Source of the DNA: Candidatus Omnitrophota bacterium
Lineage (GTDB): Bacteria; Omnitrophota; Gorgyraeia; JABMRG01
Length of the DNA: 64,000 nt
Assembly: GCA_030593065.1 (NCBI GenBank)
Contig: JAUVHV010000005.1
Coordinates: forward strand, 1 to 64,000
Direction of reading: 5' to 3'
Part shown: in pieces, positions 9,123 to 18,900 of the stretch
How positions within the stretch are numbered: position 1 is the stretch's first letter
How the letters are laid out: each line of letters starts with the position of its first letter
Notes under the pieces: generated by a model
The model's input: the letters and a program-made list of their open reading frames with translations, nothing else
Databases searched by the model: none
What the model was told of the DNA's origin: nothing
Program-made: the position numbers and the translations under genes

Positions 9123-10346
9123 ATGCTTTCAGTTTCTTTACTTCTGATATTACTTATCCTTTCGGCTTTTTTCTCAGGCTCTGAGACGGCCCTTTTTTCA
9201 CTGACAGGTTTTCAGAAAAAGAAGATCCTGTCAGATAATCCAACTGTTTCAAAGACGATATCTATACTTTTATCATCCCCTACCCGCACACTTGCTACCA
9301 TATTGGTTGGTAATATGTTTGTTAATATCGCGGCTGCCAGCATAGCAACTATACTCGCGATATCGCTGTTTGGTGAAAATGGTGTGGTTGTTTCAATCAT
9401 ATTTATGACACTTATCCTGCTAATTTTCGGTGAGGTTACTCCTAAGACCTATGCTATGAGTAACCCCGAAGGATTCTCTATATTCTGCTCAAAACCGCTC
9501 CATATATTTGGTAAATTGATATGGCCAATAAGGCGCCTGTTACGTATTGCAGCGGATATCTTTATTATTCTTTTTACACATAAAAAGAATGCAAATCCTT
9601 ATATTACTGAAAATGAACTCAAGGCACTTATGACTATCAGCAGGAAAGAAGGCATAATAGATGATGACGAGGAAGAGATGATCCACTCCATATTTGAGCT
9701 CGGAGACCGCAGTGTGGACGAGATAATGAAACCTCGCGTCGACATAATTGGCTGCGAAAAGAACTCTTCAGTTGAAGAACTTATCAGTATAATGAAGCAA
9801 TCCAAACATACAAAGATACCAATATACGAGGGTACAATAGATAAGATTATTGGAGTTATATATACCAAGGAGTTTATGTTAAAGCATAAAGATGAAATTC
9901 TTTCGTTTATCAGAAAGCCTCTCTATGTGCCTGAAACCGAGAAGATAGATGATCTTATAGTCAAATTCCAGTCAGCGAGGACATACATAGCCGTTGTTCT
10001 CGATGAATTCGGCGGAACATCAGGTATCGTTACATTAGAAGATGCTTTAGAAGAGATAGTGGGAGAAATAAAAGATGAATATGATAAGGAGGCTACTCCT
10101 ATAGAGAGGCAAGAAGACGGCTCTTATACCATCTCAGGTAAAGTCGCGATAAGAGATGTAAATGACGAGCTTGATATATCGCTTCCCATGGACGAGGTGA
10201 CAACTATAAACGGCCTATTGCTTTTACTTTTTGAGAAAGTCCCGAAACAGGGTGAACATGTGAGGATAAAAGGCGTGGGCTTTAAGGTGCTTGAGATAAA
10301 GAATAATATGGTTGTGAAAGTGAGGGTTACGGTATCGCCTATATAA
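9123..10346 (+). CDS. CNNM/CorC-type membrane protein with CBS pair
   Basis: This 407-residue protein has an N-terminal DUF21/CNNM membrane domain with three or four helices (SAFFSGSETALFSLTG at the start, FGEVTPKTYAM near residue 105). A tandem CBS pair follows at about residues 200-330 (DEIMKPRVDI, VVLDEFGGTSGIVTLEDALE), then a C-terminal CorC_HlyC domain. Family members are linked to Mg2+ export or regulation of CorA. The older name hemolysin reflects one homologue only. It lies 6 bases after corA and overlaps the likely start of the next paralogue. Confidence 0.88.
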   Translation: MLSVSLLLILLILSAFFSGSETALFSLTGFQKKKILSDNPTVSKTISILLSSPTRTLATILVGNMFVNIAAASIATILAISLFGENGVVVSIIFMTLILLIFGEVTPKTYAMSNPEGFSIFCSKPLHIFGKLIWPIRRLLRIAADIFIILFTHKKNANPYITENELKALMTISRKEGIIDDDEEEMIHSIFELGDRSVDEIMKPRVDIIGCEKNSSVEELISIMKQSKHTKIPIYEGTIDKIIGVIYTKEFMLKHKDEILSFIRKPLYVPETEKIDDLIVKFQSARTYIAVVLDEFGGTSGIVTLEDALEEIVGEIKDEYDKEATPIERQEDGSYTISGKVAIRDVNDELDISLPMDEVTTINGLLLLLFEKVPKQGEHVRIKGVGFKVLEIKNNMVVKVRVTVSPI

Positions 10347-11299
10347 TTCTTATAATAATCGCTATACTTTTTGAAGGGTTTTTCTCGGGCTCTGAGATAG
10401 CTATTGTCTCTTTAAACAGGGTACGGTTAAGGATACTTTCAGAGGCAAAGGATAAAAAGGCCCTGCTTATACAGAGAATGCTGAAAAATCCCAACAGGCT
10501 TTTAGCAACAACCCTTGTAGGAACAAATATCGCGGTTGTTATATCTTCGTCATGCTGTACAAGGCTGTTATATGACAGATATGGCTCTGATGCCGGGTGG
10601 ATGACAACTCTGCTGCTTTCACCTATAATACTTATTTTTGCGGAATTTATACCAAAAGCTGTATTTACCCACAATGCCAATAAGATAACATTCTATCTGG
10701 GTGCTGTGTTAAAATTCTTCTGGAAGATACTTTATCCGATTGTATGGCTTGTCAATATTTTCGTAAACGCTACCCTCGCTATTATTACCGGCAAAAAACC
10801 GATAAAAAAGAAGAGCCTGTTTGTAACCAGGGATGAGATAAGGTATCTGATAAAAGAGAGCGAGGCAGAAGGCCATATAGATAAATATGAACGCTCTATT
10901 ATCCATAAGATATTTGATATTGGAAAGAAGAAGATATATTCCGTTATGAACGGGCTTGATGAGCTTGCCTATCTTTCCGAATCAGATACAATAGATGATC
11001 TCCTTGAGAAGGCCAGAAACACAAATTATTCAAGGTTCCCGGTTCGGACATTACAAGGTGATTTTATCGGCATTATCAATATTTTAGATGTTGTTTATGA
11101 GCAGGATAAAACCCTGCTGTTAAAAGAGTTTTTACGCCCTATAGAATATGTTGACGCGGATATGTATGTCGATAACGCGTTATTCCGTATTCAGTCCAAA
11201 AAACAGACCCTCGCCATAGCCATAGACTCAAATGACAAGCCAATAGGCTTCTTCACCATGGAAGACCTATTAGAAGAGCTCATCGGTGAAATTGATTAA
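10334..11299 (+). CDS. Second CNNM/CorC-type protein, unusual start
   Basis: This paralogue of the preceding gene has a DUF21 membrane domain (FEGFFSGSEIAIVSLNRV, FAEFIPKAVF), then a CBS pair ending in MEDLLEELIGEID. It stops there and lacks the CorC_HlyC domain. Conserved sequence begins upstream of the first ATG (10478) and is open back to 10307, but no ATG, GTG or TTG occurs there. The best-placed candidate is ATC at 10334, seven bases after GAGGG and giving the same distance to FFSGSE as the neighbour. Starting at 10478 would remove the first membrane helix. The gene is surely real; the start is unresolved. Confidence 0.7.
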   Translation: MAYIILIIIAILFEGFFSGSEIAIVSLNRVRLRILSEAKDKKALLIQRMLKNPNRLLATTLVGTNIAVVISSSCCTRLLYDRYGSDAGWMTTLLLSPIILIFAEFIPKAVFTHNANKITFYLGAVLKFFWKILYPIVWLVNIFVNATLAIITGKKPIKKKSLFVTRDEIRYLIKESEAEGHIDKYERSIIHKIFDIGKKKIYSVMNGLDELAYLSESDTIDDLLEKARNTNYSRFPVRTLQGDFIGIINILDVVYEQDKTLLLKEFLRPIEYVDADMYVDNALFRIQSKKQTLAIAIDSNDKPIGFFTMEDLLEELIGEID

Positions 11300-11323
11300 A
11301 ATAAGAGAAAAGGTGAATTACTC

Positions 11324-12070
11324 ATGAGAACAAAAATAAGAAAAAATAGCCACAGTAAGGTAACCAAGGATTGGTTTAACAGCTGGTCAAATGAATACGA
11401 TAATACTCTGGGGAGAATCAGTTTTCATGCCGAGTTATTGACAATGGTGGCAAAACAATCTTCTGTTAAAAACAATGATAAAGTCTTGGATATCGGGTCT
11501 GGAACAGGCCTTCTTAGCCTGAAGCTATTGCAGAAAGCTGATTGCAAAATAACAGGAATTGATAACTCCAAAGAAATGATGGCTATTTTTCGGCATAAAA
11601 TAAGGAGGCTGAAACTGACCTCAGAAATTACATGCAAACTGATGGACGCGGATGCCCTTAATTTTAAAAAGGAAACTTTCGATAAAGTCGTTTCTTCAGT
11701 TACCTTACATCACCTTAAAGATAAGAAAAAGCTCATAAGGCAGGTATATAAGATCCTTAAGCCTGGGGGAGTTTTTATAATCGGTGAGATTGATATGGAT
11801 ACCACAGGAAAACATAACGATGTAAACAGGCTTAAGCGAATACTAAAAGTTTTAGAGCAGCAATGGATATCTGCCATGAAAAACGCAGGCATAGACGCGT
11901 TCATAAGGTTGTATGATAACGGTAAAAAACATATATTTAATCAGGGTGAATACTGTATAAGCCTTAAGCAATGGGCTGATCTTTGCAGAAAAACAGGGTT
12001 TGACAATGTTACTACCAGAAGATTACTGCGTTATAAAGGTTCTGGAGTAGTTGTAGCCAAGAAAAAGTGA
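11324..12070 (+). CDS. SAM-dependent class I methyltransferase
   Basis: This 248-residue protein has the Rossmann methyltransferase motifs in order: motif I VLDIGSGTGLLSLKLL near residue 50, an acidic GIDNSKEMM after beta 2, a DADAL-type motif II, and HHLKDKKKLIRQVYKILKPGG matching the Methyltransf_11 family. The substrate cannot be read from sequence. AAAGGTGA precedes the ATG. It is the last gene before the accessory region, followed by a REP-like repeat. Confidence 0.8.
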   Translation: MRTKIRKNSHSKVTKDWFNSWSNEYDNTLGRISFHAELLTMVAKQSSVKNNDKVLDIGSGTGLLSLKLLQKADCKITGIDNSKEMMAIFRHKIRRLKLTSEITCKLMDADALNFKKETFDKVVSSVTLHHLKDKKKLIRQVYKILKPGGVFIIGEIDMDTTGKHNDVNRLKRILKVLEQQWISAMKNAGIDAFIRLYDNGKKHIFNQGEYCISLKQWADLCRKTGFDNVTTRRLLRYKGSGVVVAKKK

Positions 12071-12079
12071 TGTAAGTAA

Positions 12080-12098
12080 GGGGACACAATACTTAATT
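12080..12098. repeat. REP-like sequence, family B
   Basis: GGGGACACAATACTTAATT, followed by TTTTCCCC a few bases on, can fold into a short hairpin. The same 19-mer with one change is inside the coding region at 20667-20685, and a degenerate copy is at 3834-3853. Confidence 0.5.
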
Positions 12099-12141
12099 GT
12101 TTTCCCCTTTAATTGTGGCTTGACAAAATTCTATTTTTATA

Positions 12142-12170
12142 TTGACTTTTTTGTATTTGGAGTATATACT
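12142..12170 (+). promoter_or_regulatory. Promoter of the Tc/Rhs-like gene pair
   Basis: TTGACT (12142-12147), a 17-bp spacer and TATACT (12165-12170) give a start near 12177. Transcription from here excludes the more upstream TTG at 12142 as a start codon and supports the ATG at 12238. Confidence 0.6.
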
Positions 12171-12237
12171 CACATGCAATAGAAAAAACAAAATAACCCC
12201 CTGGCAGAAATTGTTTCCTTTAATCAAAAGGAGTGCA

Positions 12238-15200
12238 ATGAAGCCAATTATAGCTGCAGTAGTTTTTTTCTGTATTTTTTTAAATCAATCCATATCTTAT
12301 TCTGCTGATAGTATCCAGCTATATCCACGTGATTATTGTAGCACGGAAGAGACTTATAATATCTCTCTTGAATCCGGTTATAACCTAATTATTCTGCCTA
12401 TAATTCCGCAAGATGCAAATATCGAATTGATCTTATCACCTATAATCACAAAAGTAAAAAATGTTTGGGAATTCAATCCTTCTGATGTAGATGCCCCCTG
12501 GAAACACTATAGGCCAGGTTCAGAGCATTACTCTGATCTTACTCAAATGACTAGTGGCAAGGCATATTGGATAGAGGTAAGCTCTGATATAATATTACAA
12601 GTTACAGGAGACCTTGTATCGGAAGATACATTTATTGATCTCAAACAAAACCTGGATACAATAGGTTGGCCATATCAGAATGCAGAGAATATTGCTACTG
12701 CTTTATCAGATTCAACCATTGTTACTGGTTGTAACCAGGTTTTAAAATTTGACAGTATAACGGATGTGGCAAAAGATAAATGCGAAAATTTAACAAAACT
12801 AGATAAAGTAAACTTTACCGAACCGGATAAAGTAAGCTTTACTGAAGATAAAAAACTGCCTGTTATTAACCAGGCAGAGCAAAATAATTCAACAGATGAA
12901 CATGTTACGCTTCCGTATATAGTATCGGAATCAGATGATGCTGATGTATCGGAAGATATTGAAATAGTAGGTGATGATTCATTTTATATGCAAGAAGGAA
13001 CGTCTTCCGTAGCTTCTATGGCAGGGGATATGTTTAGGGATTCGGCAACGCCTGATAAAGTAGATTTTATTATAGATGAAACATCCAATCTTTCTGGTGA
13101 TTCGTTAGTTAGCGCTCCTGAAGTAATGCTACAAGGTATTGTTGATAGTCCTGGTTTCTCTGAAACCGAAACATTAACAGAAGGCATTAGCACTTTATTA
13201 AAACAAGTAGTTGATAAAACAGAAAACGTATCATCTGAATCAATACTGGTTATTCCAGATACTCAGGCACCTGTCATTACCCTAATGCAGCCAGACACCC
13301 CAACAAATGACGATGTTATACTCACTTATACGGTGTCAGATAATTTAACTATCACTGACAATATCGCAATAACAGGTGAGAATTCTCCTTATACAGATGA
13401 AGGTAAGTATTCTGTAGTTCTTTCAGCAGAAGATGAGGCTGGGAATTCCACAATATCCAATAGAGTGAATTTCACTATAGATAAGACACCACCTGTTATA
13501 ATTATAACTTCTCCTCAACCTAACTCAGTCTTTATTGCCCCAGAAGTAACGTTACAAGGAACTATTGATGGAGAACCATTCTCCGAAACCAGAATCCTGA
13601 CAGAAGGCTCTAACACCTTAACCAAAGAAACAACTGACACAGCCGGCAACACCTCATCAGCATCAATAACAATCACCCTGGATACTCACGCGCCTGTCAT
13701 CATGATAACCAATCCTTCTGACAATGCTCTAGTAAACACCCCTGAAGTAACGTTACAAGGAACTATTGAGGGAGAACCATTCTCCGAAACCAGAATCCTG
13801 ACAGAAGGCCTCAACACCTTAACAAAAGAAACAACAGACGCCGCAGGAAACACCTCAACCGAATCAATAACAGTCACCTTGGATACTCACGCGCCTGTCA
13901 TCATGATAACCAATCCTTCTGACAATGCTCTAGTAAACACTCCTGAAGTAACTTTGCAAGGAACCATTGATGGAGAACCATTCTCCGAAACCAGAACCCT
14001 GACAGAAGGCAGCAACACCTTAATAAAAGAGGCATCTGACATAGTAGGTAACACCTCAACTGAATCAATAACAGTCACCCTGGATACTCACGCACCTGTC
14101 ATTACCCTGAAAAAACCAAATACCCCAACAAATGACAATGTTATACTCGTTTATACAGTGTCAGATAATTTAACTATTGCTGGCAATATTGCAATAACAG
14201 GTGACAATTCTCCTTATATAAATGAAGGTGCATATTCTGTAGTCCTTACAGCAGTAGATGAGTCTGAAAATTTCGCGATATCCAATAGAGTGAATTTCAC
14301 TATAGATAAAACACCCCCTGTTATAAATATAACTTCTCCAACAGATGAAGCATTGATAAACACAGCCACTATAATTTTGCAGGGCACTGTAGATAATGTT
14401 CCGTTTACTGAATCACGCAATTTGTCAGAGGGTGATAATACGGTTATAAAGATAGCCCAGGATCAAGCGGGTAACACTGCTTCAGCATTTATAAATGTTA
14501 CTTTAGACACAGTACCTCCTGAGATTATTATAACTTCTCCTCAATCTAATTCAGTATTTATTAACCCTGATATAACAATAGAAGGTATTATAGATGGAGT
14601 CTTTTTTAGTAACTTAGTAACTCTTGAGAACATAGGAAAGAACGTCATTACAAAAGAGGCTACAGACGCAGCTGGTAATTCAGCTTCTGCATCAGTAATA
14701 GCCATATATTCCCCAGGTGAACTTATTGGCCCGGAAGGAGGGGAAGTCTTATCATATGATGGTAAGGCAAAGCTAATTGTTCCAGAGGGAGCGGTATTAG
14801 AGCCAACGTATATATCAATAACAAGCATAGATTCCGATTTCTTTGATGAGAAATTTCCTCAAAATTACAAATCCTCTATTGGAGTGCAGTGCGAACCTAT
14901 GGGATTAATATTGCAGAAAGAAGCACAACTAATACTTAAATTGGATGAAGAAGAGGTGCCTGGTACGGAATTAAGCTTAGGCTTATATAGTTATGGTTTC
15001 GACATAGTAGAATTATTGGGTCAATCAAGTCCCGTAGAAAAAGATGGAATTACAGTTACATTTAATTTGTGGCATTTTTCCGAGTATTTTGGCTTAAAGA
15101 GCATGATCTCCCAGGGGGCACCGATTGGCTCAGGTGTGCAGGTTCCACTGCCGAATCTGTTGACAGGCTCTTATGGCTATGAAGTACCTATAATAGTTCC

Positions 15201-15927
15201 TCCTGGAAGAGCAAAGATGCAGCCTGCTGTATCAATAAAATATAACAGCTCAAGCTCAAATTCCTGGGTAGGTTATGGCTGGAATCTTAATCCCGGATAT
15301 ATTACTTGTAGTACAAAAAGTGGCATACCTTCCTATGATGATAATCAGGATACATTTATATTAGTCAATGGAAACTCAAGTAGCGAACTTGTGTATCTAA
15401 TAGATAACCTTTACCAGTCAAGGGTAGAGTCAGAGTTTAGTAAGTTTTATAAAGAGGCGGATGATTCCTGGAGGGTTATGCAAAAAGACGGGACAGTTTT
15501 ATTCTTTGGTACCGGCCTGGATTCAAAAGAGAGCTCAATAAAAGGGGTTTTCGCCTGGAAGCTTACGCAGGTAATGGATAATAATGGAAATACTATAAAT
15601 TTCTCTTATATAAAGGATGAGGGTAAGTCGTATCTATCTGGTATCTCTTATAATAATGGTACGCATATGATCGATTTTTATTTAGAAGATAGGAATGATA
15701 TTGTATCCAGTTACATAAGTGGTTCAAAAATATTGATGAGAAAACGCTTAAGGAGAGTTGAGGTATCTATTGGCTATGATTTAGCCTGGCGCTATGAACT
15801 GGACTACGGCTATGCGTCTGAGACAAACCGCTCTCTTCTTAAGTCTGTTCAAAGATTTACCTCAGATGGAAAGGCGTTTCCGGTGCAGGAGTTTAATTAC
15901 CAGAATCACGATGAAGGTTTAGAATGA
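12238..15927 (+). CDS. Secreted Ig-repeat protein with SpvB/Tc-toxin domain
   Basis: This 1229-residue protein starts at an ATG preceded by AAAAGGAG and has a signal peptide (ending SISYSADS). An N-terminal domain (GYNLIILPI, GKAYWIEVSS) is followed by about seven Ig-like repeats of 65-95 residues with EGSNTLTKE and AGNTS motifs. Residues 875-970 hold a ZU5-like stretch (GPEGGEVLSYDGKAKLIVPE). The last 250 residues are an SpvB-like N-terminal Tc-toxin domain (LPNLLTGSYGYEVPI, GRAKMQPAVSIKYNS, WVGYGWNL). In insecticidal Tc complexes this part forms the cocoon with Rhs repeats. Here the protein ends mid-domain and the next gene, overlapping by 4 bases, continues the architecture. Confidence 0.8.
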   Translation: MKPIIAAVVFFCIFLNQSISYSADSIQLYPRDYCSTEETYNISLESGYNLIILPIIPQDANIELILSPIITKVKNVWEFNPSDVDAPWKHYRPGSEHYSDLTQMTSGKAYWIEVSSDIILQVTGDLVSEDTFIDLKQNLDTIGWPYQNAENIATALSDSTIVTGCNQVLKFDSITDVAKDKCENLTKLDKVNFTEPDKVSFTEDKKLPVINQAEQNNSTDEHVTLPYIVSESDDADVSEDIEIVGDDSFYMQEGTSSVASMAGDMFRDSATPDKVDFIIDETSNLSGDSLVSAPEVMLQGIVDSPGFSETETLTEGISTLLKQVVDKTENVSSESILVIPDTQAPVITLMQPDTPTNDDVILTYTVSDNLTITDNIAITGENSPYTDEGKYSVVLSAEDEAGNSTISNRVNFTIDKTPPVIIITSPQPNSVFIAPEVTLQGTIDGEPFSETRILTEGSNTLTKETTDTAGNTSSASITITLDTHAPVIMITNPSDNALVNTPEVTLQGTIEGEPFSETRILTEGLNTLTKETTDAAGNTSTESITVTLDTHAPVIMITNPSDNALVNTPEVTLQGTIDGEPFSETRTLTEGSNTLIKEASDIVGNTSTESITVTLDTHAPVITLKKPNTPTNDNVILVYTVSDNLTIAGNIAITGDNSPYINEGAYSVVLTAVDESENFAISNRVNFTIDKTPPVINITSPTDEALINTATIILQGTVDNVPFTESRNLSEGDNTVIKIAQDQAGNTASAFINVTLDTVPPEIIITSPQSNSVFINPDITIEGIIDGVFFSNLVTLENIGKNVITKEATDAAGNSASASVIAIYSPGELIGPEGGEVLSYDGKAKLIVPEGAVLEPTYISITSIDSDFFDEKFPQNYKSSIGVQCEPMGLILQKEAQLILKLDEEEVPGTELSLGLYSYGFDIVELLGQSSPVEKDGITVTFNLWHFSEYFGLKSMISQGAPIGSGVQVPLPNLLTGSYGYEVPIIVPPGRAKMQPAVSIKYNSSSSNSWVGYGWNLNPGYITCSTKSGIPSYDDNQDTFILVNGNSSSELVYLIDNLYQSRVESEFSKFYKEADDSWRVMQKDGTVLFFGTGLDSKESSIKGVFAWKLTQVMDNNGNTINFSYIKDEGKSYLSGISYNNGTHMIDFYLEDRNDIVSSYISGSKILMRKRLRRVEVSIGYDLAWRYELDYGYASETNRSLLKSVQRFTSDGKAFPVQEFNYQNHDEGLE
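13542..14090 (+). repeat. Three tandem 201-bp units coding Ig-like domains
   Basis: The sequence around GAAGTAACGTTACAAGG recurs exactly 201 bp apart three times (ends at 13560, 13761 and 13962). The second and third units are nearly identical over long stretches. The period is 67 codons, one Ig-like domain. The near identity points to recent duplication. Confidence 0.8.
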
Positions 15928-18900
15928 AGAGTATGCTAAAGAATAACTTAAAGATAATACGCAGAGCGTGCAGCCTCTCTCTGGTATTCCTACATATTCT
16001 TACCCTAGGCCCAATAAGGGATGCCCTTGCATATAATGCTGAAAGCGCGAATTATAGATTGACATCAGTTATTGCGGATGGTTCCTGTAATAGAGATTCT
16101 GCTTCATATTCATTAGCTTTAGAAGTTATAGCCGAGCCATCTATTGGTAAAATTCAGAGCGCGAGCTATCAGATAAGAAACGGTTTTGCCTTTTGCGTTG
16201 AGAACAATCCACCGGAATTTACCGATACGATTGCTAACCAGAGCTGGCCTAAGAACGAGCCCTTAATGGCCGTGTTTGACCTGGATGACTATTTTCAATC
16301 TGAACAGAAGCTGACCTATGAGATATTTGGTAATGTATCAGTAGTAGTGGATATTGATCCTGCAACGCATATAGTCAGTTTTTCTCAACCTTATGCTTAT
16401 TATGGTACAGAGATGATATATTTTATCGCAACAGATATTGAAGGGGATGAAGTAAGCAGCAATAACATCGCGCTCCAGATTCTCGATGTCAATAACCCGC
16501 CAGTACTGGAGCCTATAGAGGATATTACAGGATCTGAAGGCGATATAATTACTATAACACCATATGCCCTCGATTCTGATGATGATATCATCACGTATTC
16601 ATTCAGTTCGCCATTTGACGCGAATGGCCGGTGGCAGACAGATTTTCATGATGGTGACGGAGGAAGTTGTACATATACTGTAACTGTTACTGCTACAGAT
16701 AAAGATGGTTCAATATCAAGAGATGCAAATGTAACTGTTTATAATGTCAACAGGCTGCCTGTTATTAACCCGATAGTAGGTATTTTTGGAGATGAGAACG
16801 AGTTAGTCAGGATAGAGCCGCGGGTTACGGATGAAGACGGAGAGCCGCTTGAAATATGGTATTCCGCGCCGTTTGGCAGCAGCGGAATATGGCTGCCGGG
16901 TTATGAAGATGCCGGAACATACACAATTACTGTCAACGCGTCAGATGGCATAGATACTGTAACAGAGTATGTAAATGTTTGTATATCAAATGTCAATAGG
17001 CCGCCCCTGGCAAGCCTTATCCTATCATCCTATACGCTTAATCCTGACGAAGAATTTCAGCTAACACTTGATGTATCAGACCCTGACAATGACAATATGA
17101 GTTTTGTTATTAAAAAAGACGGCATTGAGATAGCTTCAGATATTATTATGAGCGTATATACAATGCCAGTATCTTTTAGCAGTATAGGAGACCATATCAT
17201 CGAGGCAATAGTAACTGACAGCGGCATACCGCAGGGTTTATCAATTACAGATACAAAAGCCTTAAATGTTATTGATCCTAATGCGGACAGAGACGCTATT
17301 ACTCCTTTGATGGGTGATTTCAATGGTGACTGCTTAACTGATGTTGGATTTCATGATATAAATTCAGGTACATGGGATATAGCTCTATCAAGCAATGGTA
17401 CATTTATAAGCACCTCACGCTGGTTAAGTGGTTTTGGAACCTCACGTGACTGGATATCGATAAGCGGCGATTTTGACGGCGATGCTATTACAGATATTGG
17501 TATATATAATAATACTAATTCAGCGGATGGAGGTAAGTGTAAGATAGCCCTTTCTACAGGTTTGGGTTTTAATATTTCCGGAGAGTGGGTTCAATTTGCA
17601 GAGTCGTCTTATGACTGGCAGCCTTTTACCGGCGATTTTAATATTGATAAATATACAGACCTTGGAGTTTATAATAAAAAGACAGGTGAGGCAAGGATAG
17701 CGTTTTCAGATGGCCAGGCTTTTGGGGATTTCCAGAACTGGATAACAGGTTTTGGCGGTGGTGGATACACATTATTCACCGGCGATTTTAATGGTGACGG
17801 ATTACCCGATATCTGTACATTTAATAAATCCACTGGCCAGTGGCAGGTTGCTTTCAATAATACAGAAGGTTTTGTCGATTCTTCACTCTGGATAGAAGCC
17901 TTTGCAAAAGACAGGGACCCGCTTACAGCAGATTTTAATAATGACGGGCTTACTGATATAGGATACTGGGATAAAGAGACAGGCGCGTGGCATTATGCCA
18001 TATCAAGCGGTGATAAATTTATTGATAAAGGTATATGGTATACAGAATTTGGAAGCAATGTGGATGATTACGCGTATACAGGAGATTTTGATGGGGACGG
18101 TATTACCAACCCTGCCTTATTTGATAAGGATGAGGATGGAATAGAGAAATGGACAACCAATACAACAGCAGGTGATTTTTCCTCTGACCCGGTCAAGCCT
18201 GATCTTCTGGTTGGTATATATAATGGCACAGGAGGGGCTACGCATATTGCATACAGGGAAGTTGCGGGAGGAACGCATATACGGTTGCCATTTCCTGTAT
18301 ATGTTGCTACGGAAGTAAGGCTTATTGACATGCTTCCCGCGGATAGCCAGCAGGAGATATATCTTCAGAGATTTTCATATAAAAATGGTTATTTCGACAC
18401 TGTTGAGAGAGAGTTCCGCGGTTTTGGCAAGGTTACTGTTACTGACGATGTTACTGGAAATTATACTGAAAGTTACTTCTACCAGGGCCTGTCTGACCAG
18501 GATGCCGCGTTAAAAGGTAAGATTGAGAAAGTTTTCGCGTATGATGGTAATGGCCAGAAGATTTCAGAGGTAATAAATACCTGGAAGGTAAGGAAGTCAG
18601 GGCCTTCTGATAATGTCTTGGGCTTTCCATATCTTGAGAAGGTTAATACCAGAGTATGGGAGAGAGGTATATCCCTTGAAACTGAAAATGAATTTATATA
18701 TGATAATCTTGGAAATGTTATAAAGGTTATAAACAAAGGCAATGTTGATGTTGCCAATGATACAAAGATAGCCCAGACGCTCTTTGCGCCTGCATATGGA
18801 GCAGGCCATAACAGGCCGCTTGAGACTACCCTTAGAGACAACAGTGAAACTATTATTACAAAAAAGAGCTTTGAATATGACCATAACGGTAACCTGATTA

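Noticed and set aside
10280-10360. Programmed -1 frameshift fusing the two CNNM genes
   Set aside because: The frames are in the right relation, but no slippery heptamer or downstream structure is seen, and each protein has its own FFSGSE N-terminus.
12142-12238. Upstream TTG start adding 32 residues to the SpvB protein
   Set aside because: It lies inside the -35 box of the promoter, would bury the signal peptide and has no ribosome-binding site.
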